From NCBI GenBank assembly GCA_903847655.1, contig CAINEG010000265.1, positions 1-5,472 of the forward strand: a stretch of 5,472 bases of DNA, in the 5' to 3' direction. The position numbers were made by a program, and so were the translations under genes. Each line of letters opens with the position of its first letter. Position 1 is the stretch's first letter. The stretch comes from an uncultured Bacteroidota bacterium. GTDB lineage: Bacteria; Bacteroidota; Bacteroidia; Chitinophagales; Chitinophagaceae. The notes under the pieces are model-generated. The model did no database searches. It was given only the letters and a program-made list of their open reading frames with translations, and was not told the DNA's origin. Positions 1-5,472 of this stretch are shown piece by piece.

Positions 1-2
1 TG

Positions 3-287
3 AGTCGTTTGGTGAATTTAGGATTGAACTTAGTTTTATCTGAAGAGGCCAAAGGATTTATTGCAGACAAAGGCTATGATGTTCAATTTGGCGCAAGACC
101 TTTGCACAGAGCCATTCAAAAATACATCGAAGATCCTCTAGCAGAAGAAATCTTAAACCATAGCGTTAAAGAAGGTGATACATTAATGGGTGATTTAGAT
201 AAAGAAAATGGGAAGCTGGTTTTTACTTTACAAAAAAAGGAAAAAGAAAAAGCGCCCAAGGCACCTAAAGAACCTAAAGAAGATTAA
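3..287 (+). CDS. clpC: ATP-dependent Clp protease ATP-binding subunit, ClpC-like (C-terminal fragment)
   Basis: This is the 3' end of a gene that begins before the window. The frame is open from position 3 and ends with TAA at 285-287, so a TTG start at position 9 would be spurious. The 94 visible residues are the C-terminal small subdomain of the second AAA+ module (ClpB D2-small type). They include the sensor-2 sequence GARPL, with its arginine codon at 96-98, followed by the family pattern RAIQKYIEDPLAEEIL. Family knowledge: such Hsp100 proteins form hexamers that unfold substrates using ATP and, for ClpC, feed them into the ClpP protease in the cytoplasm. ClpC rather than ClpB is preferred because of the 'LSEEAKGFIADKGYD' wording and the short ending, but the diagnostic N-terminal and ClpP-loop regions are outside the window. 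The protein ends in a Lys/Glu/Pro-rich tail of about 17 residues that is probably disordered. Confidence 0.85.
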   Translation, partial: SRLVNLGLNLVLSEEAKGFIADKGYDVQFGARPLHRAIQKYIEDPLAEEILNHSVKEGDTLMGDLDKENGKLVFTLQKKEKEKAPKAPKEPKED

Positions 288-303
288 GTCTTAGCATAGC
301 ATT

Positions 304-336
304 AAAAAGGCCTCCTAAATTAGGGGGCCTTTTTTT
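304..336. terminator. Bidirectional intrinsic terminator between convergent clpC and ubiX
   Basis: Positions 304-315 pair with 323-334. This gives a 12-bp stem with a GC-rich core (GGCCTCC against GGGGGCC, one G-U wobble at 313/325) and a 7-nt loop at 316-322. The left arm begins with five A and the right arm ends with seven T, so a U-tract is formed when either strand is transcribed. It lies 16 nt after the clpC stop codon and about 20 nt after the ubiX stop codon, so it can serve both convergent genes. The structure is seen directly; its bidirectional use is inferred. Confidence 0.9.
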
Positions 337-356
337 ATACACAACATTTTATTAGT

Positions 357-917
357 CTAATTATTCCCCCAACGATAACCTACTGCTTTTAATCCAGCTA
401 AGTCTAGTATGCGGTGCACTACTGTATAAGCCAGTTCTTCAATGGTTTGAGGCTTACTATAAAAACTTGGGGTGGCCGGACAAATAATACCACCTGCTAA
501 TGTCACGGTCTCCATATTTTTAATATGAATTAAATTATAAGGAGTTTCTCTAGCCACTAAAATTAGTTTTCTTCTTTCTTTTAAAATAACATCGGCAGCC
601 CTGGTCACTAAATCATCACTCATACCACTAGCAATACGGCCCAAGGTACCCATGCTGCAGGGGACGACGATCATGCAATTATATTGCGCCGATCCGGAGG
701 CAAAGGGGGCATTAAAATCGTTTTTTTGGTAAAATGTAAAAGGGTAATTGGTATAGTTTTGATTGCCTAATTCTGTCTCCCAAACAGTCTTTGCATTATC
801 ACTCATGACAATGCCCACCGCCTCAAATTGGTCGGTCATTTGGCTTAAACAATCCAATAAGCATTTAGCGTAAATAGCGCCACTGGCGCCTGTGATGGCA
901 ATTACAATTTTATTCAT
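357..917 (-). CDS. ubiX: UbiX family flavin prenyltransferase
   Basis: This complete 186-residue protein matches the usual UbiX length of roughly 185-210. UbiX joins a dimethylallyl group to reduced FMN, making prenylated FMN, the cofactor of UbiD-type decarboxylases. It is a cytoplasmic flavoprotein that forms homo-oligomers. The sequence shows the N-terminal flavodoxin-like strand with GASG (residues 10-13), the VPCSMGTL segment (85-92), the RAADV..LKERR block (106-116), RETP (123-126) and PATPSFY (147-153), all hallmarks of the family. Ser12, Arg123 and Tyr153 fall where family active-site residues are expected. The ATG at 915-917 puts the flavin-binding strand right at the N-terminus, as in homologues. 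No Shine-Dalgarno sequence precedes it. No ubiD partner is in the window, and the neighbouring operon has no obvious need for prenylated FMN, so its client (possibly quinone synthesis or aromatic acid decarboxylation) is unknown. A phenolic-acid decarboxylase subunit B (Pad1-like) label would describe the same family. Confidence 0.95.
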   Translation of the reverse strand: MNKIVIAITGASGAIYAKCLLDCLSQMTDQFEAVGIVMSDNAKTVWETELGNQNYTNYPFTFYQKNDFNAPFASGSAQYNCMIVVPCSMGTLGRIASGMSDDLVTRAADVILKERRKLILVARETPYNLIHIKNMETVTLAGGIICPATPSFYSKPQTIEELAYTVVHRILDLAGLKAVGYRWGNN

Positions 918-927
918 ATACTATTAA

Positions 928-935
928 CAAAAATA
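928..935 (-). promoter_or_regulatory. Candidate Bacteroidota-type -7 element for ubiX
   Basis: Read on the minus strand, this octamer is TATTTTTG, an exact match to the Bacteroidota sigma factor -7 consensus TAnnTTTG. It lies 10 nt before the ubiX ATG, which would leave only a very short 5' leader. I found no matching TTTG element about 20 nt further upstream, and such A/T-rich octamers occur by chance in this DNA, so this is only a candidate. Confidence 0.3.
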
Positions 936-1021
936 GGCACTAATTGTTGAATTATTTAAGGCCTGTGTATTTACGGTCGAAATCTTGCATAAGATGGATT
1001 TTTATAATTAATTTACAGGAA

Positions 1022-1029
1022 GATATTTG
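1022..1029 (+). promoter_or_regulatory. Weak candidate -7 element for the uronate operon
   Basis: GATATTTG matches five of the six defined bases of the Bacteroidota -7 consensus TAnnTTTG. A T-run at 999-1002 lies 19 nt upstream, where the -33 TTTG would be expected, but it lacks the G. Transcription would start near 1034-1037, giving a leader of about 40 nt and placing the GCCTAGGC palindrome at the start site. The support is thin. Confidence 0.2.
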
Positions 1030-1075
1030 CTTAAAGCCTAGGCAGAGTTAATTAAAAATACAAGCACTCGAAAAA

Positions 1076-1888
1076 ATGGAATTATTTTCAATCAAAGACA
1101 AAGTAATCGTTGTCACCGGAGGTACAGGTGTATTAGGAGGAAGCTTTGTGCATGCCCTGGCAGGCCAGGGGGCTAAAGTGGTATTGATTGGTCAAAATGA
1201 AAGTATAGGGAAGGAAAGAGTAGCCGCTATAAAAGACAAAGGGCAAGAAGCATTTTTTGTTGCAGCCAATGTATTGCAAGAAGCAGATTTAATAAAGGCC
1301 AAAAATACCATTGTTGAAAAATATGGCCGCATCGATGGTTTGGTCAATGGAGCAGGGGGCAATATGCCTGAAGGAATTTTATCTCCTAAAGAAGATATTT
1401 TTACAATGAATATAGAGGGCATGAAAAAAACCATGGAATTGAATGTTTGGGGTACGGTACTTCCTGTTCAAGTTTTTGGTCCTGAAATTGCCAAAACAGG
1501 TGCGGGTAGTATTGTTAACATTTCATCGGTGAATGCAAAACGAACTGTAACTAGAGGGTTGGGCTATAGTATGGGCAAGGCGGCCATTGATATGTATACT
1601 AAATGGTTTGCAGTTGAAATGGCCAATCGTTATGGAGATGCAGTAAGAATTAATTCCATTATGCCTGGTTTTTTTCTGACTAAACAAAATAAGAATTTAT
1701 TGACCAATGAAGATGGCTCTTTAACAGAGAGAGGAGGCTTGATTATAAAAAATACACCATTCAAAAGATTTGGTCAGCCAGAGGAATTAATTGGGGCCTT
1801 GATTTGGTTGTTGAGTGACGCTTCTAAATTTGTAACAGGGATGGACATTGGCGTGGATGGAGGTTTTACCATTAATTCAGGCGTTTAA
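1076..1888 (+). CDS. uxuB: SDR family D-mannonate oxidoreductase (fructuronate reductase)
   Basis: This 270-residue protein is a classical short-chain dehydrogenase/reductase. It shows the glycine-rich nucleotide site TGGTGVLG (14-21), the NGAGG motif (91-95, counterpart of NNAG), Asn123, Ser151, and the Tyr164-x3-Lys168 catalytic pair, with PG at 197-198 and the C-terminal VDGG at 260-263. It is cytoplasmic and NAD(P)-dependent. The TGGxGVLG wording is one I associate with SDRs annotated as D-mannonate oxidoreductase (the Bacillus subtilis YjmF type). The gene lies directly before uxuA and uxaC, so it most likely reduces D-fructuronate to D-mannonate, filling the step done in E. coli by the unrelated long-chain enzyme UxuB. 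The symbol is functional, not a claim of homology to E. coli UxuB. The ATG at 1076 puts the Rossmann strand about eight residues in, as expected, although no Shine-Dalgarno sequence is seen. The SDR fold is certain; the substrate rests on context and could be another keto-uronate or gluconate-type sugar acid. Confidence 0.88.
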   Translation: MELFSIKDKVIVVTGGTGVLGGSFVHALAGQGAKVVLIGQNESIGKERVAAIKDKGQEAFFVAANVLQEADLIKAKNTIVEKYGRIDGLVNGAGGNMPEGILSPKEDIFTMNIEGMKKTMELNVWGTVLPVQVFGPEIAKTGAGSIVNISSVNAKRTVTRGLGYSMGKAAIDMYTKWFAVEMANRYGDAVRINSIMPGFFLTKQNKNLLTNEDGSLTERGGLIIKNTPFKRFGQPEELIGALIWLLSDASKFVTGMDIGVDGGFTINSGV

Positions 1889-1897
1889 TTCTTTTAT

Positions 1898-3109
1898 ATG
1901 AGTGCAACTTTTCTTTCCTATCAATCAACGGGGTTTGCCATGGAGCAAACCATGCGTTGGTATGGACCAAAGGATCCTGTTAGTTTAGCGGACATCAAAC
2001 AAGCAGGTTGCACAGGCGTGGTTACAGCCTTGCATCATATTGCCAATGGGGCTATTTGGACCATGGAGGAAATTATTACAAGAAAAAATTTAATCGAATC
2101 CATGGACTTAAAATGGTCCGTGGTGGAAAGCATTCCTGTGCATGAATCCATCAAAACACAAAGCGGCGATTTTAAAAAGCATATTGATAATTACAAACAA
2201 AGCATTCAAAATTTAAGTGCATGTGGCATACACATTGTGACTTATAATTTTATGCCTGTGATGGATTGGACCAGAACTAATTTGGCATTGCCCATGCCCG
2301 ATGGTTCATTGGCCTTGCATTTTGACTATGCTGCTTTGATTGCTTTTGATTTATTTATCTTAAAAAGAGAGGACGCTGAAAAAGAATATTCCCATGCACA
2401 AATTGAATTGGCGAAAAATAAATTTGAAAGTTGGTCGGAAGCAGAAAAAATAAGCATTCAAAACAATATTATTAAAGGCTTGCCAGGCAGTGAGGAAAGT
2501 TTTTCCTTAGAACAATTCAAGGCTACTTTAAAAACTTACGAGGGTATTGGTGCTACTGAGTTAAGAAATAATTTAATTCATTTTTTAAAAGCCATTGTTC
2601 CTGTGGCTGAATCCGCTGGGGTGAAGCTGGTCATTCATCCCGATGATCCACCATTTCCAATTTTGGGTTTACCAAGAGTTGTAAGTACTGCTGCAGATTT
2701 GGAAGCCATTTTTGCTGCAGTGCCTTCCTTAAGCAATGGCTTATGTTTTTGCACGGGTTCCTTTGGGGTGAGGGCAGACAATGATTTGCCTGCCATGGTC
2801 AAACAATTTGGAGACAGGATCAATTTTTTGCATTTAAGAAGCACCAAAAGAAATGAGTTAGGTGATTTTTATGAAGAGAATCATTTAGAAGGGGATGTGG
2901 ACATGTATGCGGTCATCAAAGAAGTGGTGGAGCTCATGCAACAAAGAAAAACAAGTATTCCTATGCGTCCCGATCATGGACACCAAATGTTGGATGATTT
3001 GAAAAAAACAACACAGCCTGGTTATTCAGCCATTGGACGATTAAGGGGATTGGCAGAATTAAGAGGCTTAGAATTAGGTATATTAAGAAGTAAAACAAAT
3101 AAGGAATAA
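1898..3109 (+). CDS. uxuA: Mannonate dehydratase UxuA
   Basis: UxuA dehydrates D-mannonate to 2-keto-3-deoxy-D-gluconate in the cytoplasm, using a divalent metal (Mn2+ in characterised members) in a TIM-barrel fold. The protein as given has 403 residues; E. coli UxuA has about 394. The segment from residue 15 ([19 protein letters not shown]) matches the very start of E. coli UxuA almost word for word. Residues matching the known metal ligands are His247 (in HPDDPP), Cys285 (in CTGS), His312 (in LHLR) and Asp359. Those matching the catalytic residues are Arg357 and His360 (in RPDHGHQM) and Tyr376. Nothing essential is missing. The gene starts 9 nt after the SDR gene. An in-frame ATG at 1940 is the alternative start and would give 389 residues; it fits the family N-terminus better, whereas the ATG at 1898 fits the tight operon spacing. 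Neither has a convincing ribosome-binding site. Confidence 0.97.
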   Translation: MSATFLSYQSTGFAMEQTMRWYGPKDPVSLADIKQAGCTGVVTALHHIANGAIWTMEEIITRKNLIESMDLKWSVVESIPVHESIKTQSGDFKKHIDNYKQSIQNLSACGIHIVTYNFMPVMDWTRTNLALPMPDGSLALHFDYAALIAFDLFILKREDAEKEYSHAQIELAKNKFESWSEAEKISIQNNIIKGLPGSEESFSLEQFKATLKTYEGIGATELRNNLIHFLKAIVPVAESAGVKLVIHPDDPPFPILGLPRVVSTAADLEAIFAAVPSLSNGLCFCTGSFGVRADNDLPAMVKQFGDRINFLHLRSTKRNELGDFYEENHLEGDVDMYAVIKEVVELMQQRKTSIPMRPDHGHQMLDDLKKTTQPGYSAIGRLRGLAELRGLELGILRSKTNKE

Positions 3110-3120
3110 AAAATAATTCT

Positions 3121-4539
3121 ATGGCTATTTCAAAAAGCAATACCATCGTTAATGCTTCTTTTTTATTAGAAAGTAAATTGGCTTTGCAATTGTATCAAAA
3201 TTATGCAGCAGATTTACCCATTATAGATTACCACAATCATTTATCTGCTAAAGACATTGCACAAGATAGAAATTTCAAAACCATCACTGATATTTGGCTA
3301 AAAGGAGATCATTACAAATGGAGGGCCATGCGTGCATTGGGCGTGCCCGAAAAATCAATTTCTGGTAATGCAACCAATGAACAAAAATTTACTGCCTGGG
3401 CAAAAGCTTTGCCGCAAACATTGCGCAATCCACTTTTTCATTGGTCCTTGATGGAATTAAAAAATACTTTTGGTATTGATGCCTATTTAAACGAAAACAA
3501 TGCGGCTGCTGTTTATAAAAATGCAAATAAGCAATTACAGAAAAAGTACTTAAGTGCTAGAGGGATATTAAGCAAGTACAAAGTAGAACTTGTGGGCACC
3601 ACAGATGACCCTTGTGATGATTTAAAATACCATCAGCAATTGGCCAAAGAGAAATTTTCTATTAAAGTGCTGCCTACCTTTAGACCAGATAAAGTGTTAA
3701 ACATACAAAATGCCATTGCTTTTAAAAGCTATATCAAGGAGCTTGAAGGGGCGAGTAAAATTAAAATTGTTTCCTTATCCACTTTATTGGCCGCGCTAAA
3801 AAATAGAGTGGCTTACTTTAATGAAAATGGTTGCAAAATTGCCGATCATGGTTTGATTCATATGCCGGCCAACTGTAAATCTTCAAAGGAATTAGAGGTA
3901 GCTTTTGAAGCTTTTATGCAAAATAAAAAAGCAAGTAGTTTTGACGATGCAGATCAATTTGCGGGGGTAGTCTTGTTGGCCTTGTCTAAAATGTATTTTA
4001 AAAATGGTTGGGTGCAACAATTTCATTTAGGCGCCATCAGAAACAATAATTCAGCGCTACAAAAACAATTAGGCGCCGATGCAGGGTCAGATTCAATGGG
4101 CGATTATCCTCAAGCAGTGAACTTGTCTAATTTTTTAAATACTTTAGAAAATGCAGGTCAATTGGCTAAAACTATTTTGTACAATTCCAATGCAGCAGAC
4201 AATGAAGTGTTTGCTACGATGTGTGGCAATTTTAATGAAGCGGGGGTTAAAGGGAAGGTTCAGTTTGGCGCAGCTTGGTGGTTCTTGGATCAAAAACAAG
4301 GGATGGAGCAACAAATCAATGCCTTATCGACCATGGGGCTATTGTCCACTTTTGTAGGTATGACTACCGACAGTAGAAGCTTTTTATCTTACTCAAGGCA
4401 TGAATATTTTAGAAGAATACTTTGCAATTTATTGGCCAAAGAAATGGTGGCGGGCATTGTACCTAATGATGCAGCCTGGGTGGGTAAAATGATACAAGAC
4501 ATTTGTTACTATAATGCAAAAAAATATTTTAATGTATAG
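3121..4539 (+). CDS. uxaC: Glucuronate isomerase UxaC
   Basis: UxaC interconverts D-glucuronate and D-fructuronate, and also D-galacturonate and D-tagaturonate, as the entry step of hexuronate catabolism. It is a cytoplasmic member of the amidohydrolase superfamily. The 472 residues match the full family length (E. coli about 470). Signature segments appear in order: DYHNHL with the metal-site pair His38/His40, LKGDHYKWRAMR (60-71), NPLFHW (103-108), GTTDDP (159-164), LPTFRPDK (184-191), GWVQQFHLGAIRNNN (296-310), the QFGAAWWF block (381-388), and TDSRSFLSYSRHEYFRR (416-432). The residues around the C-terminal block are nearly identical to the E. coli sequence as I recall it. The gene begins 11 nt after uxuA. 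AAGGAA at 3101-3106, inside the uxuA 3' end, is a possible but rather distant ribosome-binding site. No truncation or frameshift is seen. Confidence 0.97.
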   Translation: MAISKSNTIVNASFLLESKLALQLYQNYAADLPIIDYHNHLSAKDIAQDRNFKTITDIWLKGDHYKWRAMRALGVPEKSISGNATNEQKFTAWAKALPQTLRNPLFHWSLMELKNTFGIDAYLNENNAAAVYKNANKQLQKKYLSARGILSKYKVELVGTTDDPCDDLKYHQQLAKEKFSIKVLPTFRPDKVLNIQNAIAFKSYIKELEGASKIKIVSLSTLLAALKNRVAYFNENGCKIADHGLIHMPANCKSSKELEVAFEAFMQNKKASSFDDADQFAGVVLLALSKMYFKNGWVQQFHLGAIRNNNSALQKQLGADAGSDSMGDYPQAVNLSNFLNTLENAGQLAKTILYNSNAADNEVFATMCGNFNEAGVKGKVQFGAAWWFLDQKQGMEQQINALSTMGLLSTFVGMTTDSRSFLSYSRHEYFRRILCNLLAKEMVAGIVPNDAAWVGKMIQDICYYNAKKYFNV

Positions 4540-4541
4540 CC

Positions 4542-5472
4542 ATGGTTAAAGTATTTTGTTTTGGAGAAATTTTATTGCATTTTTCACCCTCGGGGGATCC
4601 AGCATTTATTGGGGAACAAAATATGCCCTTTTATTTAGGCGGTGCTGAATTAAATGTAAGCTCAGCCTTGGCCAATTGGGGCATGCCAGTGGCTTATGGC
4701 ACTGCCATGCCTGCTAATTTTTTATCCAATACCATTGCTAGTTATTTGGCTTCAAAAAATATTGATACTTCTTCCATACAATATTCCGGTGATAGAATAG
4801 GAGTGTTTTATTTAGCCCAAGGCAAGGACATGAAAAATGCTGCTGTTGTTTTTGATCGAAAAGATTCTTCCTTTTCTTGTTTACAAAAGGGTTCAATGGA
4901 TTGGGCCAAACATCTGCAAGGGATTGGTTGGTTCCATATCACTGCCATATCTGCCTCTTTATCCCAATCGGCTACCGATCTTTGTCTAGATGCCTTGGAA
5001 GCGGCCACTGCAATGGGCATACCCATTTCTATCGATTTAAATTACCGACCAAAATTATGGCAATATGGAAAAACCCCTTTACAAGTAATGCCCGCACTAG
5101 TCAAACATGCTACTTATATTATGGGCAATCTATGGTCAGTGGAAGTGATGCTAGGTATTAAATCGGCTGTAGCAAATAGTATGGGTTGTACTAAGGAAGC
5201 CTTGAATGAAGCTGCATTGGAAAGTATGCGTCAACTGAGTGCCTTGTATCCCAAAGCGAAATGCATTGCCTACACTTTTAGGCTTGAAAAAGAATATTAT
5301 GGATTAATGCATCAGGATAATCAAGTTTATATTTCCAAAATTCACCCTACAGAAAATGTAATCAATACGGTGGGTAGTGGGGATTGTTTTATGGCTGGTT
5401 TAATCTATGGTACGGAACAAAAATATTTACCAACGGAGCTCATCAATTTTGCAGCAGCAGCAGGCATGGGCA
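4542..5472 (+). CDS. kdgK: 2-keto-3-deoxygluconate kinase, PfkB/ribokinase family (3' truncated)
   Basis: The frame opens with ATG only 2 nt after the uxaC stop codon and stays open for 310 codons to the window edge, so the gene is cut, not broken. About 25-40 residues are probably missing, judging from kinases of this type. Family knowledge: it phosphorylates 2-keto-3-deoxygluconate with ATP to give the substrate of KDPG aldolase. Visible features are the N-terminal strand with GE (8-9), the sugar-binding PfkB signature GGAELNVSSALANWG (33-47), DLNYRPKLW (165-173) typical of this kinase group, Asn196 in MGNLW, and the C-terminal ATP/anion-hole motif GSGD (278-281) followed by CFMAGLIYG. Asp281 is the expected catalytic base. 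Most PfkB kinases have GAGD; the surrounding wording (TFR at 245-247, MAGLIYG) resembles kinases from Bacteroidota with GGGD. The substrate is inferred from DLNYRPKLW and from the position after uxuA and uxaC; another sugar kinase activity is less likely. Confidence 0.9.
   Translation, partial: MVKVFCFGEILLHFSPSGDPAFIGEQNMPFYLGGAELNVSSALANWGMPVAYGTAMPANFLSNTIASYLASKNIDTSSIQYSGDRIGVFYLAQGKDMKNAAVVFDRKDSSFSCLQKGSMDWAKHLQGIGWFHITAISASLSQSATDLCLDALEAATAMGIPISIDLNYRPKLWQYGKTPLQVMPALVKHATYIMGNLWSVEVMLGIKSAVANSMGCTKEALNEAALESMRQLSALYPKAKCIAYTFRLEKEYYGLMHQDNQVYISKIHPTENVINTVGSGDCFMAGLIYGTEQKYLPTELINFAAAAGMG

Larger units (their letters stand above)
918..1075. promoter_or_regulatory. Divergent intergenic region with short palindromes (ubiX / uronate operon)
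   Basis: This 158-bp non-coding stretch must hold the start signals for ubiX (leftward) and very likely for the uronate operon (rightward). It contains two 14-bp inverted repeats with the same geometry, 5-bp arms around a 4-bp centre: TAATT-gttg-AATTA at 941-954 and ATCTT-gcat-AAGAT at 982-995. Their starts are 41 bp apart. There is also a perfect 8-bp palindrome, GCCTAGGC, at 1036-1043. Uronate operons in other bacteria are controlled by GntR- or LacI-family repressors, but none of these sites matches a consensus I know, and no regulator gene is present. The operator role is inference; the palindromes are seen. Confidence 0.4.

Noticed and set aside
1192..1434. Minus-strand open frame of 80 codons inside the SDR gene
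   Set aside because: It is entirely antisense to conserved SDR coding sequence, with no recognisable domain and no promoter; a shadow frame.
2635..2847. Minus-strand open frame of 70 codons inside uxuA
   Set aside because: It is antisense to the UxuA metal-binding segments, which fully explain the sequence constraint there.
2961..3146. Minus-strand open frame of 61 codons with a strongly hydrophobic, membrane-like translation
   Set aside because: It lies antisense to the well-supported uxuA 3' end and uxaC start. Its Leu/Ile/Phe richness is what A-rich Lys/Asn/Glu codons give when read on the other strand. No start signal or known family is seen.
4151..4357. Plus-strand open frame of 68 codons in another frame of uxaC
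   Set aside because: It overlaps highly conserved UxaC residues and its translation resembles no protein family I recognise.
4808..5161. Open frames on both strands (4808-5026 minus, 4877-5161 plus) within the kinase gene
   Set aside because: The kinase frame from 4542 runs open through the region and encodes recognisable PfkB motifs before, within and after it, so these are shadows.
4542..5472. Possible pseudogene or frameshift in the kinase, since no stop codon closes it
   Set aside because: I translated the frame codon by codon to the window end without meeting a stop, and both PfkB motifs are in the same frame. The gene is simply cut by the window boundary.
1..5472. A mobile element, CRISPR array, defence locus or other undescribed system
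   Set aside because: Every long stretch is explained by recognisable housekeeping or sugar-acid catabolism genes. No transposase, integrase, direct-repeat array, tRNA or unexplained gap over 160 bp is present.

Overview
The window is AT-rich, compact chromosomal DNA that looks like Bacteroidota, probably a Chitinophagaceae-like lineage. The phylum call rests on the absence of strong Shine-Dalgarno sequences before most starts, a TAnnTTTG-type -7 candidate, a ClpC-type chaperone C-terminus, and a 2-keto-3-deoxygluconate kinase of the subfamily I associate with Bacteroidota. The family-level guess is weak. I see no mobile element, tRNA, rRNA, CRISPR array or phage gene.

Layout: positions 3-287 hold the last 94 codons of a ClpC-like AAA+ unfoldase on the plus strand. 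A strong hairpin (304-336) follows, flanked by an A-tract and a T-tract, so it can terminate both this gene and the convergent ubiX (357-917, minus strand). UbiX is a complete flavin prenyltransferase. A 158-bp divergent intergenic region (918-1075) separates it from a four-gene plus-strand operon running to the window edge: an SDR-type D-mannonate oxidoreductase (1076-1888), mannonate dehydratase uxuA (1898-3109), glucuronate isomerase uxaC (3121-4539) and a PfkB-family 2-keto-3-deoxygluconate kinase (4542 to past 5472, cut by the window end).

The operon encodes consecutive steps of hexuronate catabolism: D-glucuronate to D-fructuronate (UxaC), to D-mannonate (the SDR, in place of the classical UxuB), to 2-keto-3-deoxy-D-gluconate (UxuA), to 2-keto-3-deoxy-6-phosphogluconate (the kinase). 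The last product would be cleaved by KDPG aldolase, which is not in the window but may lie just downstream. Gaps of 9, 11 and 2 nt imply one transcript. No transporter, regulator or polysaccharide-degrading enzyme is visible.

The window is mostly conventional. Points worth a second look are the non-orthologous SDR replacement of UxuB, the uncertain start of uxuA, the GSGD variant of the kinase active-site motif, and short palindromes in the divergent intergenic region. I did not find evidence for an undescribed system.
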